Origin: Xylocopa sonorina
Lineage: Eukaryota > Arthropoda > Insecta > Hymenoptera > Apidae
NCBI RefSeq assembly: GCF_050948175.1
Contig: NC_135204.1
Location: forward strand, 1,355,473 to 1,419,472
Reading direction: 5' to 3'
Length of the DNA: 64,000 nt
Shown here: positions 13,701-24,844 of the stretch, one piece after another
Position numbering within the stretch: position 1 is the first letter of the stretch
Layout of the letters: each line of letters opens with the position of its first letter
The notes under the pieces: generated by a model
Databases searched by the model: none
The model's input: the letters and a program-made list of their open reading frames with translations, nothing else
Told to the model about the DNA's origin: nothing
Position numbers and translations under genes: made by a program

Positions 13701-16700
13701 TTCGCGCTTCCTTCGATCGACTCTATCCGACACGATCACCCGCATCTTTCTAACACCTCTATCGTTCATCTTCACGCCGAGACGGGACTCGCGTTAAGAG
13801 AACGTCCCTACGAACGGTTCGTTTCTGTCTTTGCGCTACGTCCGTTCGATTCGTTTCCACAGTCGCGATCATTAGAAAGTACGTCACCTCGTTGCAACAC
13901 GATATCACCGATAAAAGGCTCGATGCGTAATTGCGGAGGCCGCCACCGGCTAGGAGTAATTCATTTAATCTGAACGTTTAGCAAGGATCGGCGTTAACGT
14001 CGACTATCGCAGCGGCGGTACGATAAAATGGATCCGTTCTCGGAAAGACATTTCGCATTCGCGATTAACCGGCACGTATACGCATTGTGCAACTCTAATT
14101 ACTCATCAGTTAACGTCCCTAATTGTCTACCGCGGGTGGCTATCGTATTCGCGATATTTAAAACCCCGTTCGTTACCGCGTTTCCAATTCTGCGCGCACG
14201 TTACCGCTCGCGGATGATCGGACAGTACGATCGATTTGTCGTAACGCCACGCAAACGATAAACCTATTAAATGGAAGAATTACTGACAAGTTGCCGACCA
14301 ATGTCAATACTTGCCGTGTTCTTTATGGAACCAATGATCGATAAACATCCATCATTTATTTGAACACTTTGCCTGCAACGTGTTAGAAATAATTATGCGA
14401 ACCCGTCAGATTCGAACGCAATCACTTATAATAACAGCTGAATCAACGGCGGTAATTAATTAATTAGCCCAAAGAACAAAAAGCTTCTATTTATTTTCGA
14501 TTCCTTTGAACTTAAAGCTAGACGTTTTTCTTCGAAACTAAATAAAGTGTAAGCATATCTCCGAACGACGATGCAGACGATTAATAATAGTTAAAACGCG
14601 ATCTCTGTTGAGCCATGATAAATTGGCTTTGAACAGCATCCACGAAAAATTGGCTAATAGTCAGCCGGTCGAAAAGCGTGATGAGCAACGAATCAGTCAC
14701 GGTCGAGAAAACGTTCATTCATTGAGCAAGATTGCGTCATCGGTTACGAAGAATAATCGTGGAATGCGAAATTCAGACTCAGAGACGTCGAACGAAAAAT
14801 ATATGTGTAACAAGAAAATCGACCGTCCAGAATCTGATTATCGATTAAATTTAGACCAGCGATGGAGGACGGTGTAAACCGTCCGATTAAAATCAGCGGC
14901 ACGAACCACGGTTTAGTTTATTCTTTTCCATTTCCATAGCTCTCCATATAAATTACAGCGGCAATAAAACTCGCGTCGTCGATTCGCGTTCCGCATTAGC
15001 TTATCGGTTCAAGTGGAAGTGCTTTGAATTCCTCGTTAGAAAATAGAACGCGTTCGCCAGAGAAACGCGGTACCAATCCGTTCTCGTTACACGAGAACCA
15101 ACCTCGCAGATTCCTTTGAATCGGAGACGTTTCTTTGGTTACGGGCTAATATCAAAAAGTAAACGAGAAGAACGGGCAAAACTTGGGAGAACTTGGAAGA
15201 GGAGGGAAACTCTTTCGCTGGTACGAAACCTCGCGACGTATCTGTCTCGAAGGTGAAATAAAATTGCAGAGTTACCGCGTGCTATGTATGCAAAAGTAAC
15301 GATACGTTTGTGAAACGTTCGAACTGCATGTTTCGCCCGTACTCTGGCTTATTGCGAACGTTCGCACGGCAAATGTCTGCTTACCGGCGTATTTATCAAT
15401 TTCTGCAGGGAGAACGACAAGGAGACAGAAGGAAATAGCAGCAATTTACTTGGGACGCGACAATGCGCTTTAATTGCAGCCGATACTACCGCGTTCGGTC
15501 TCTTTTGTCTCGCGCGAGACGCTTTTCATACCGTTTAGACCGCATTGTGTCGATCGAAAAATGAATTTCGAAATATGTTTCTCGCATTAGCGGCACGGGA
15601 GTGGAATACGTGCGAACATGTTAAATATTTAAAATGATAATTAATTTTTATTAGAATGGAACGTTTCGCGTTGGTACAAATACAACTCTTGCGCGCTCTT
15701 TGAAACAATAGACAGTGAAATTTATTCGCGTTTATTGATATTTTGCAAACGATGTCTATTATCGTCTTGGCCGATGGTAAAGAATTATTTATTCTGCCGC
15801 TATGTTGGATGATTTTGCGTGTTTCACGTTTCAATTTTAAACTGAAACAGTGAATACGTGTCTCGTTTGATACAACGACACTTTCAGATAGAAACACGTG
15901 CGTCAACGATAGTGCACGCAGCAAGAAAGTGATGCACGTCGCACGGTCAAGGACGGAGAATGAGTCGAGCGTGAATATGGTAGAGCGGCGCGGAAATAAT
16001 TTTGCAACTAGTTCGACGCGCCGATAGTCTCGAGCGCCCATCGAGGCTCGATGATCAAAGTCTGAAGATAAGGCATCGGTTGCTTTTTGTTCCGTTCGTA
16101 ACGAACGTTTACGCGAGCCATCGTTTCCTGCTGGCCTTCGATGAGAAAGGCACTGCTCTCGATGACCTTGGTATGATTTAAAACCCGTTTATTCGTGTAT
16201 GCGCGGCATGAAAAAAAGAACGATGCTGATAGGGGAAAGAAAAAGCTTCGTCGCCGAGCTACTGACCTCGTTCGAAATTATAAACCCGTTGACAAAGCGA
16301 CTCTTCACGCTCGAAAGGACCGGTGTCTTCAATTTTATCGTGGCTCCAATTTTTCTGTAAATTTTATAATACTCGATAACAGTTTCGTTTGCCTCGTGTC
16401 ATTACGTACTTTGTTCTCGAACGATGCACAGTGGTCGGAAATCGTATTCTTCGTTCTACTCGTTTTAGCATTTAAATAACGACGAGTCGGATTCAAGTAA
16501 AATCTATTCAATTTTCTATCGCCCGACCCTCGTACAAAACGGGGTCAACTTCTTTCACGTCTGTGTCACATTATCGACGTCTATTTTATACGTTATAAAT
16601 ATGTATGCGTATTTGCATTTCCTACGTTACTGCGATATATTAATCGGACATATATTCCTTCAGAGTTTAATTACATAAATATTGGAAAATCTGTAGGTAC

Positions 16701-19700
16701 ATATATATATGCAGATACATTACTTAACTCACATTTCTTTATTGAGTTTACCGAAGCATTCGTAGTCTAATAGTAAACAGTATACCTATAAAAGTTTTAC
16801 CATACTTTTACTAAACCATTGGGAAATGAAACCACTTCGGTAGAATATACGTGAGCGCATATACGCGGACGTTTCGTAAAACCTCTATCTATGTCTTGGA
16901 AATATTCGGAACGAAGTTACTCTTGGGCAAAAAAAAACGAGAGAAAGTAATGCCGAGAAAAAGGACATTTATAAAAATGCCAACATCGGGGTCCAATGGT
17001 ACTCGCTTCTCATCGTCTATCACTTTTATCCGCTCTTCCCTGGTACGCAGAATGTATACAAGAATCGTTCCAAGAATCTAACAAACTGACGCAATCCAGC
17101 AATGTCCATCTATAAATTTCTGTCTTTTAATCTACCCGTCCGTTTCGACCGTCTCTCCGTCTAGGAGGCACTTGATTAGCGAACGGTAATGGCGTCGCGT
17201 GTTACTTCTTCCGTTTTCCTCCTATTGCGACCATCCCTGTTTAATTGAAAATCATCGCCGGTTACGTCGATTTTAGGGCCGCCTTAGGGATAGTCACGGA
17301 CGTAATCGAACGAGTTTCAGTATCGTTTACTCACGTGTTTCAGGTAGTCACGCTATCGCTGTACGCGTACTTCTTCTCCGCCTTGCTGGGTAGGCAATTT
17401 ATCGAGCGGCCGGACGTTGGAGGTGGAAAGTACGAGGAACCAGACATGTATTTCCCATTTTTCACGGCTCTGCAGGTGAGAAATGATCAATCGTGATACG
17501 TAATTTGTAAACGAACGCGTCGCGTCACTGTCGCGTCGCCGGTCGATCAATTCGTCAACCCGTCCGTGTTTCAGTTCTGCTTCTACGTGGGATGGCTGAA
17601 AGTCGCCGAGGTATTGATCAATCCTTTCGGCGAAGACGACGACGATATCGAGTTGAACTGGCTGATCGATCGTCACATCAAGGTAAGTGCAGGAGGTTTC
17701 AAGCTTTTCCTCGAAATTCCAGCTTCATCGCATGCTCATTTATTCGATATTTATTATCGGTGACACGTTTAACAGGCGGGTTACATGATCGTGGATGAGA
17801 TGCACGAGGAGCACCCGGAGCTGTTGAAAGACCAATATTGGGACGAGGTCGTGCCGAAAGATTTACCGTATACAGTGGCCAGCGAACAATATCGACGCGA
17901 GGAGCCGAAGGGTTCCGCGGAGCATTATAAGGTCAAAGAGAGCGACGCTCTGTACGCAAACGTTATGCTGGGCACACAGATTCACAATCACGTTCAGCAT
18001 CGCAAGACCCACCAGGATGACATGTACGCCGATTACGTAAGTAACCGTCACGGGTGAACTTGAATCACGAGAGATGACAACGTCCACCGACCTTTATTTT
18101 ATTTTCATTTGTTTTCTATATTTTACTTGTTTAACTAATATAAGAATTGGTATCAGAAACGTGTATAAAATCAAACAAAGTCGTCCTAAATAAATTTATT
18201 GCAGGAAAGTGTCGACACTCCATTAGTCGAACGAAGAAAAAATTGGTTGCAACGACAAATAACACGGATGGGCTCTGTACGCAGTTCGTCGACTACTTAC
18301 AGTAGTGGTGGTGGTTTCTTCTCTAGAAACCGTCATAACAGCGTTTATAGCAGTCCCGAAACTGGAGGGCTACCGCAGACGAACAATCCGAATCTGAAGA
18401 TGTCTCTTTACGATCGACTAGTGGGAAGGAAGAGCATTCGCAGTCAAAGAATGGGTCGGCAAGGTAAGTAGTTTCCCATAAATCACGTAAACGCGATGCA
18501 TTTTCACACTCGACCACGCGCGGGAACAAATTGAAGCGCAACGAGTCGCTTTGTAAACGCGATAGACGGCCTGAAATCACGTCTCCCCTGGTACACGTTC
18601 ATTCGCAGGCTATTTAAAGTGACAATGATGCGGTCTTACGTAATACACCCACACGCGATAACAGTACCTACCATTTCTAACAAATAAATGACAACAGTTG
18701 GTACCTGGAATCGAAGTACATTATTCTCCACGAAACGATTCGAAAGAAAAATTCCGCGAAGTAGATGAAAAAATAGTCACGTATGAAAAAAGGAAGCGAA
18801 TAAAAACCGCTGCGCGGACAGTAAGTATGCTTCCGTTCTTCTTCTCTGGCATTTCTGGCGTTACGATCTTTTTGCCCGCTCTAACGTAACGCGAGAAAAA
18901 CTTTCAATGAAAGTCTCGCGAACGTTCGAACCTTTCCCCACCCGGGTGGCACGCATGCGATGGATTATGCAACGTGTAACCTTGTGCAACCAGAACAATT
19001 TCCGCAATTGCGAATCGCGCTTCTCGAAAAAAACTTTCCTAAGACCTTGTGCTTCTTTCTCCTCCCGTTCCGTTCACTCGCGATCGCGATCGACGAAGGG
19101 ATAAAAATGGAGAAAAAAATGTATCCCAGACGAGCTACGCCAGGACAATTACGTCCATTACTTACCACGCAATTACGTCCAATCGTGTTCCATCCGTTCG
19201 TACAGCTCAATGTCCATTTCGTCCCGAAACCATATCGTACGCGTGAGTACGAGTGTTCGTCTCCTCGTTCCATCTACCGTTTCCTAGGGGAGGGTGGGTA
19301 AATTAATATAACCGGTCGAAATTAGCATGAGATAGCATCGTTAGCCTTGTCGTAGTCGATGTTAGTGTTGCCGGCGCCAAGGTGCGATTTAATCGTTTCC
19401 TTAATAGACGCGCGACCTCGATCGCTCATCTAACAAGCTCCTCTAATTCGTGTTCGTTCCTCCCCACAGGTACCATGACGAAGCTGAACTCGGTCCCGGT
19501 CTCCCTGAAGAACAGACCCCGCATACCGACGCCGGACGTAACGAAAGAGGTGGTCGACCGTGAGCAAAGATTAGCTTTATCGGCGACGAACGCCGCGAAC
19601 ATCGGCGCGGGTGTCGTCGGGGTGATACCAGCGAACGGCCACTACCCAACCGACCTGCCAGTAGTCCAAGTCGTGTTGTCGCCAATTCAGGAAGCGGAGG

Positions 19701-20560
19701 GCACGCCGGCGACGGGTAAATCGGGGGCCGCAGCGTTGGCGCAGGCGGTGCTCTCGCCAACGCTGACCAGCGCTGGCCTCGTCGCCCCGGTCACCCTGAC
19801 ACCGGTCACGATGAGTCAGCTGACGCAATTGGGCCTGGTGACGACAACCTCCGCGTCCATGATCAAGCCCGCGAACCAAACGAACGGCGTGCAGGCCACC
19901 TTGACAGAAGTGAACAGCAGCGAAGAGGAGGGCTCGGCCAGTGGAAGCAGTAGGAGCGGTAGCATTGCCGGGCAGGAAGAACGCTCCACTCCCTTAATGA
20001 GCCAAGACAGAGGCACACCTCTGATAGGGGACACGGCAAGCCCTATGGGCAGCAATGGCAGCTCGCCAACCTTCGACAGCTACAATGATCGCTCCCCGAT
20101 TCTAATGAATCCCGAGAAGTTGGGTTACGTGGTCGCCACGGTACCAACCACGCAAAACAACAAAACGGGAACGGATCCGCGTGGCAGACGATCGGCTTCG
20201 CTGCCAGGTCCGCCTCTGGTGCAAACTAGGGAGGACAGGAGTATGTCTCTGCCGCAGTCTCCTGGCCTCCAACCGAGGGAGAATCGCGCGGCCTCGGTCT
20301 CGCATGGCCACGAACCGCCTAACATAGACAGGCTCGTAGCTCGCGCCAATCAAGAGGTTCGACCAAGGACTAACAGCATCGGCCACGATCTTTGCCGACC
20401 GAATAATCGCGGCCAGGACACCTCGAGAAAGATCAGCAGCGTCTCTTGCACGAACGCGTCCTTGTCCACCGGACTAGGTACAACGACCACGACCACGACC
20501 ACCGCAATGCCAGCGGCCGCTCCAGTCGCGGGTAGCAAGAGAGGAGAGGTGTACGTCTGA
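1658..20560 (+). CDS. Bestrophin gene, 3' portion (spliced, seven exons seen; N-terminal exons off-window)
   Basis: Family knowledge: bestrophins are pentameric Ca2+-activated anion channels of the plasma membrane and some organelles. Seven exons join in one frame with GT/AG borders: 1658-1787, 13035-13273, 17344-17475, 17575-17682, 17776-18036, 18205-18463 and 19470-20560. Junction phases are 1, 0, 0, 0, 0 and 1. The result is about 739 residues with a TGA at 20558-20560. Diagnostic stretches read in order are DERGRLMRR, RVKRRFPTL, EKKIFE, KYWMPLVWA, VPLVYTQVV, GRQFIERPD, NPFGEDDDDIELNW and IVDEMHEEHPELLKDQYWD. The missing N-terminus (the first TM helix and the WW-containing neck region) should lie upstream of base 1. 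The conserved channel core ends in the exon at 17776. Everything after it is a long low-complexity tail, as in other insect bestrophins. I cannot tell which insect paralogue (Best1-4 type) this is, so no symbol is given. Confidence 0.95.
6706..6750. repeat. A-rich 11-bp tandem repeat
   Basis: Four slightly diverged copies of ATTAGAAGAAA occur in tandem inside the large bestrophin intron. Confidence 0.85.
7941..7951. repeat. C11 homopolymer
   Basis: An uninterrupted run of 11 C lies inside the large bestrophin intron. Confidence 0.9.
13035..13273 (+). CDS. Bestrophin coding exon B (ends in the VPLVYTQ aperture segment)
   Basis: The exon starts after CCGTTCCAG with the two bases that complete a Gly codon, then reads 79 codons. 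They begin LMMESEKKIFEMMNKK, continue through KYWMPLVWATNIINRARRE, and end GYDTVCVPLVYTQ. It closes in phase 0 at CAG|GTGAGT. Family knowledge: the VPLVYTQ segment opens the second half of the pore, and the aliphatic residue just before its Pro-Leu forms the cytosolic aperture. Here it is Val (13253-13255), as in chicken BEST1, where human BEST1 has Ile; this alignment was made by eye. An ATG inside the exon (13040) is not a start. Confidence 0.95.
13274..17343 (+). other. Bestrophin intron (4.1 kb)
   Basis: The intron runs from the GTGAGT donor at 13274 to the acceptor TTTCAG ending at 17343. No exon or RNA gene is recognisable inside. A hydrophilic open frame at 14608-14877 lacks an ATG at its start and has no convincing splice sites. 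A short AT-rich tract with TACATATATATATG lies at about 16699. Most of the remainder looks like unconstrained AT-richer intron sequence. Confidence 0.75.
17344..17475 (+). CDS. Bestrophin coding exon C (transmembrane helix after the aperture)
   Basis: This phase 0-0 exon of 44 codons lies between TTTCAG and CAG|GTGAGA. It begins VVTLSLYAYFFSALLGRQFI, a hydrophobic helix matching the VVT...GRQ(F/Y) pore segment of all bestrophins. It continues with the extracellular-side loop ERPDVGGGKYEEPDMYFPFFTALQ. The PDMYFP-FFT-LQ ending is the usual lead-in to the next family segment, FCFYVGWLKVAEVLINPFG. Confidence 0.96.
17575..17682 (+). CDS. Bestrophin coding exon D (last TM helix and acidic Ca2+ clasp)
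   Basis: This 36-codon exon, phase 0-0, is bounded by TTTCAG and AAG|GTAAGT. It reads FCFYVGWLKVAEVLINPFG and then EDDDDIELNWLIDRHIK. The acidic run GEDDDD (about 17629-17646) corresponds to the residues that form the Ca2+ clasp of the family (E300 and D301-D304 in human BEST1 numbering, from general knowledge). All five acidic positions are present, so Ca2+ gating is expected to be intact. The flanking introns are very short (99 and 93 bases). Confidence 0.97.
17776..18036 (+). CDS. Bestrophin coding exon E (post-clasp linker)
   Basis: The exon has 87 codons in phase 0-0 and sits between TTAACAG and TAC|GTAAGT. It starts AGYMIVDEMHEEHPELLKDQ and goes on YWDEVVPKDLPYTVASEQYR, matching the family's VDEMH...P.L.KD.YWD...P.LPYT segment that wraps the neighbouring subunit. 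The second half (KGSAEHYKVKESDALYANVM, then HNHVQHRKTHQDDMYADY) is the start of the variable cytosolic region of insect bestrophins. Confidence 0.96.
18205..18463 (+). CDS. Bestrophin coding exon F (Ser/Arg-rich cytosolic region)
   Basis: The exon follows TTTATTGCAG and encodes 86 codons plus one base, ending CAA G|GTAAGT (phase 1). It starts ESVDTPLVERRKNWLQRQIT and contains RMGSVRSSSTTYSSGGGFFS, then KMSLYDRLVGRKSIRSQRMG. The SLYDRL.GRKS.R and FFSRNRH-type strings are basic, with many Arg-directed Ser sites. This fits a regulatory C-terminal region, though phosphorylation is an inference. It splices naturally to the exon at 19470, restoring a Gly codon (G|GT). Confidence 0.93.
18464..19469 (+). 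other. Last bestrophin intron, with a possible alternative exon inside
   Basis: The intron runs from GTAAGT at 18464 to the TCCTCCCCACAG acceptor ending at 19469. Inside, 18698-18820 is bounded by ACAACAG and ACA|GTAAGT and is 123 bases long, a multiple of three. If included after the phase-1 donor at 18463 it reads about 23 residues and then a TGA, which would replace the whole 362-residue tail. Read in phase 0 it is open throughout. I treat it as unproven. Confidence 0.6.
19470..20560 (+). CDS. Bestrophin terminal exon (long low-complexity cytosolic tail)
   Basis: The exon begins after CCTCCCCACAG with GT, completing a Gly codon, then encodes 362 residues to TGA at 20558-20560. The start TMTKLNSVPVSLKNRPRIPT and the following TPDVTKEVVDREQRLALSAT look conserved and folded-like. 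After that the chain is rich in Ala, Thr, Val, Ser and Pro, with acidic-Ser (NSSEEEGSASGSS) and Ser-Pro motifs. Three consecutive 16-residue blocks at 20189-20332 each begin R-x-x-S (RSASLP, RSMSLP, RAASVS). A Thr-8 run follows, encoded by alternating ACG and ACC. The open frame begins before the acceptor (19382), but the splice junction and frame fix the exon start. The tail is intrinsically disordered by composition and probably regulatory. Confidence 0.93.
20480..20501 (+). repeat. ACGACC-type repeat encoding poly-Thr
   Basis: Alternating ACG/ACC codons in the terminal bestrophin exon encode a run of eight threonines. The alternating codons make it a hexanucleotide repeat whose length may vary between individuals without changing frame only in units of three. 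Confidence 0.7.
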
Positions 20561-22389
20561 CCTGAGAATCTAGGAATAATGTCGTTGAATTTTTATTCGA
20601 TCGCGTACCACTCGACACGACGAGTGTCGTCGCACTTGCCTGAAATCCGACTCCGTCCATTATCGTGATCGCTTGGTGCGTTTCGTGTTCGCGGTGAGAG
20701 TAGGAAGTAATTTTCCCGGAACGACATTCTCTCTTATCGATCGAGTTCCACGCGCGACGGCGAACGAGCAGCCCGGGAACGATTCGAACGATCGTGTCGC
20801 CATGATGTAAATACGATCTTAACTTATGAAAACTTTGATCAACGCGGTTGTTAATTACGCCGCTGGCGTCGAGTCGCCTCGCGACCTGTACGATGTATCG
20901 CGTATCAATCGCCGTGGCAACGACAGGGACGCGATCGAATTCGCCGATCTCTCCGGCAGCAAGGAAACGGCGCGTAATCGCGTTACGAAACGCGCCTCGA
21001 TCTCGCGTCCTCTTAGGTTAGAAACTGTACCGTTTACGTGGCGCATGGAAGAGAAGAACAGATGTCGCGAATACTCGTAGACTGTGCGAAGCCGGAAAGT
21101 TAGCTAGCGCGACATCCGAGATGGACAGCGAGAGGGGTGACTGTGGCGACACAACTCGAAGACACATGCGATCAAATCGATCAGCTTCCTACGAAACACT
21201 TACTGCACCCTCGTCGCGCACGCATCACTTTGACTACGTCGTAAACGTTGTGATACGGACTATTATTTTCTACTATTCGCGTAGCAGCGAATTTTCGTTT
21301 CACGAGCATCTATATGCGTCGAGGTATTGATCTCTCGTGCTCGGGGAAAGTCAGGTTACGTTTGTAAATAACCGATCGTCGCGAGACGATCCACCTGCTC
21401 GCATCGTGTATTTATTTCGTTGCGATACGGTTACAACCGGAATGCTCGACGTTACCGAGCTAACGTGTTCGCGAATGGCGCGAACCTTGCGTCGGGTCAG
21501 GCTCCATTACGAGCTGGAAAATGACGAGTGCATACACACGCGTGTGCATGAACGCGCAACGTTTGCCATATCTGTCATACTCGGATACACTTTGGGTAAA
21601 ATTGCGGCAACTAATCAGAGCAATTAATGTTGCGCGATTGCGAACACATTTCGCCATTTACCATTTATTATTCAATAATTGTTAGAAATTATTACGTTAG
21701 TGGTTTTTTTTTTATCGACACGAGGCACGCTCGTTAACCATAAGGAGCAAGTGCTACTTGCGGTATTCGACGAACAAACTTGACTCGACGCGATGATTAT
21801 TTATGAAACACATTGATAATGAAATCTTTGATTTCGTTTTTTTTTCTCTTTTTATTGCAAGATGTTCTTGCTTGTTGTTAACGACTCATAAAAAAAGCGA
21901 AGAAATACAGCAGCTCAAGTCGTTTCTACGAACTCGACGATCGATAGTTCACGTAATTATAAGTAACGGAAGATTGGGTGTACATGGAGAACGAACTAGT
22001 ACACGTGTACATAATAGAACAATTAAGTTAGGGACTAAATTGAATTTTGATGTATGAAATTACGAATATGCTCAACGACGCTTGGTACTTAGCGTCGAGT
22101 ACTTAATCGCCGATGCGAACCGGAGCACCGTCTTAGTTTTCGTCGTTAGCACTACGGGTTCGTAGCCTCAAGTGCAAAGTGTGTAAATACGGGCGCATTT
22201 TCGAATTCAGCGGAATCGAACGTTAATTTAGTGTCACAGACGAAACGGTTGTTGAGTAACAGCTGCCCGTAGATTTATCTAATTGCATAACATAGACATC
22301 AACGTCGCTGATACGAAGATTAGTTCGATCTTGTTAGAATCTCAACGCGGAATCTAGATACGGCCTATCTTATAAACTATTTACATAGG

Positions 22390-22390
<1 letters not shown>

Positions 22391-22447
<57 letters not shown>

Positions 22448-22450
22448 GAG
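22391..22450. repeat. (AG)n microsatellite
   Basis: About 60 bases of nearly pure AG dinucleotides sit in the presumed 3' UTR of the bestrophin gene. Such tracts bind GAGA-factor-type proteins in flies; no function is claimed here. Confidence 0.97.
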
Positions 22451-22731
22451 CATTTTCTTCGTTTCAACTAGCATTTGTCAACCTTCAAGTGTTGAATATG
22501 ACTATAGACTTCGAACAAATTGGAGTGCATTCGAACTTGTAGATATTTAACACAGTATTTGTATATATAGATTACATTTCGCTCTGGTTACGATGTTCCC
22601 AACCTGAAACTTCCTTTAAACTATACGTACAATGGCAGAGAATTGTTTGGGTGCCCGAACCGCGTCAGCGTGATGTCAGTGAATCACCATGTAAGAATAG
22701 TAATACATTATTCTTATTATCTATATTCTAC

Positions 22732-22737
22732 AATAAA
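22732..22737 (+). terminator. Candidate polyadenylation signal AATAAA
   Basis: This is the first canonical AATAAA downstream of the bestrophin stop codon on the + strand that I could find. It lies about 2.17 kb after the stop, in a locally AT-rich stretch. Cleavage would be expected within about 30 bases. The call rests on the motif and position only. Confidence 0.4.
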
Positions 22738-24706
22738 AGTAACCGTTTTCAAAAGCATCGAAGTACGAGAATGCTCGAACATCCATCGAATATCGGGTGT
22801 CCCTTATGGTTTTACAAGAGTTGAGAATTCAAATGTGTCGAGATTTCAGATATCTCATTCGTGTCGGAGAACGTGGGGAATTCCAATATTTGGAACGTCA
22901 GAAACTCTCTCGAATATTATTAATCTGAAAAATTTCCAAGAACATGTAAGACGTTCAAAATCTGCGAAACTTTCTAAACGATGACTCTAGAATATCTGCA
23001 GTATTTCAGTGTTCAGAAATACGTGAATACTTCCGATTTGTTTCCATTAATTTGAAGTCGTAAATGTCGTTAGAACCTTTCTTTTCACATTCATTTCTAT
23101 AAAGTTCCCATACCCCTTCGTTACTTTTGACGACGGAGCCATGAATTTATTCACACAAAATTCTCCTAAACTTACTAACAGGAAATCTTTCGAAAATTCC
23201 TAATACTTAGTTGCTAGCATCATCTGGAACGCGGGTGTCGTTATATTGCACTATAAATGAAACATTTCGTGGCGCTGGAGTCGTTCTTCGTTCACTCCGT
23301 GGGAGATTGAGTTTCACTGGCAACTGGGGTGGAGTGCTGTTACCGCGAGTTTACTACGTTTAGTGTTCTATTCGTCACTTTCGCCCGATAGACAACTGGT
23401 TCGTTATGTTTTTTCGTTCTTCTCATTTTCGTTTGCTATTTTTACTCTTTATGCTCGTGCATTCTCGCCAATATACCCCTCGTTGCAATTTTACTTCCTC
23501 ATTATTTTCTATCTTCGCGCCGTTTCATCTTATACCTTTATTCGAAGATCAACATTTCTGGATGACACAAAGTTACGTTTAACAAAGATTTATTTAGATT
23601 TTAATCGATATCATACAGGCGCTCTATGATTAGATTGCACGTGTGCATCTCTGTGATTAAAATTTTTATATTCGGATTCAAAGCTTCTTCTCGTACTGTT
23701 TCCCCGAAGCAACGCAATTCACTGGAGCTGACCACGCTGGCCTGGATCGAGTAACAACATTCGCTACGACGAAGACACTCCCATGCTGTTCATCTCCGCT
23801 AAACGTATTAGTGGCCGGGAAATCTCTCGAGTTGCCCTTAGCAGGAAAAAATTCTTTTTCTAAAAAGAAGACGGTGCCCACAGCCTGTGCTCAAACGAAT
23901 AGGAACGGATCGTGCACCGTTATCCGTGTCAAACTCTCGAACGTGAAACGCTAAATATTTATTAGGTGCAACCTGCACACTGACAATCATCCATCATTCT
24001 ACCGACTGGTAACCTGATATCAATTTCAACATCAAGACCAACCAATCTGGAACCTGTTCGTGCGTATTTAAATAGGATTCAGTTTTACAGTCTATAACAG
24101 ATATTCAAAGCGAGAGATGTTCTCATGCACACGTTTTCCTCTTGTAAATTATTCACTATTATCGCGTTTGAATGAGTACTCTAGGAGTAGTCTAATTTAT
24201 CGCCCGTAATAAGGGCAGCATAAGAAAATGGTTAATATTGAAAGGCTTTAGTTGAAACGATCGCGCTAGAAAGGACAGCGTTACACGTGAAAGTGAGCGC
24301 ACCTCCGGTTCATGGTCGCAGCTCTGAGGTCAGGCAGAATCTCGAAATACATCAAATGAATTAATTTTCACTTTCCACGTCGTAAGGACGCGATTCTATT
24401 CTCCGTATCCTCGGTGGAATGCGCGTGATCACGATGTCCGCGCGTTTATCTCTCGAAATTACGTTTGAAACTCAGCGTCGCGTGTTCTCGAGGCTGGCCA
24501 GTGTAATAATAAATCATTACATGTTTCACGAATTATCGGATTGGCCGTGGTCGGTCGCGTGATGGGTGGCAGACGGGTAGTTATCAGCGACAGCATGTAT
24601 TTGCACTCAGCTAGGCGGGAAGAGCCTTTTCTTACCCGGGAACCACCACCTCGATGCGCGCGTACTGTTCATTCCGTCGCGTTACTTCTGACGCCGCGCT
24701 ACCAAC

Positions 24707-24844
24707 ATGGCGGACTGCGGTAACCTTGCGCGCATTTCCACCACGTCCGAAGCGGTCCTCCAGCAAATTTCAACCGACCCGCGGGTCCTCGAAATCCGGT
24801 TTGCCCGCGACATGCCGAACATTAATGAAGATCGACGGTCTTGA
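24707..24844 (+). CDS. Candidate 45-residue small ORF or first exon (weak)
   Basis: An ATG in a good context (CCAACATGG) opens 45 codons that begin MADCGNLARISTTSEAVLQQ and end PNINEDRRS before TGA at 24842. The composition is balanced and not low-complexity, unlike most chance frames nearby. The sequence just upstream is GC-rich, and the start overlaps a GCCAT-type (Pho/YY1-like) element on the reverse strand. I do not recognise the protein. It could be a short peptide gene, the first exon of something larger, or chance. Confidence 0.2.
   Translation: MADCGNLARISTTSEAVLQQISTDPRVLEIRFARDMPNINEDRRS

Larger units (their letters stand above)
20561..22760 (+). other. Probable bestrophin 3' UTR
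   Basis: After the stop codon there is no AATAAA until 22732, so a long 3' UTR of about 2.2 kb is the simplest reading. It includes an ATG-initiated 84-codon frame (20826-21080) with no recognised domain and a (GA)n tract at 22391-22450. A variant poly(A) signal could end some transcripts earlier. Confidence 0.45.

Noticed and set aside
14608..14877. 89-codon hydrophilic frame in a bestrophin intron
   Set aside because: It starts at TTG rather than ATG, lacks good splice borders, and the flanking exons join perfectly without it.
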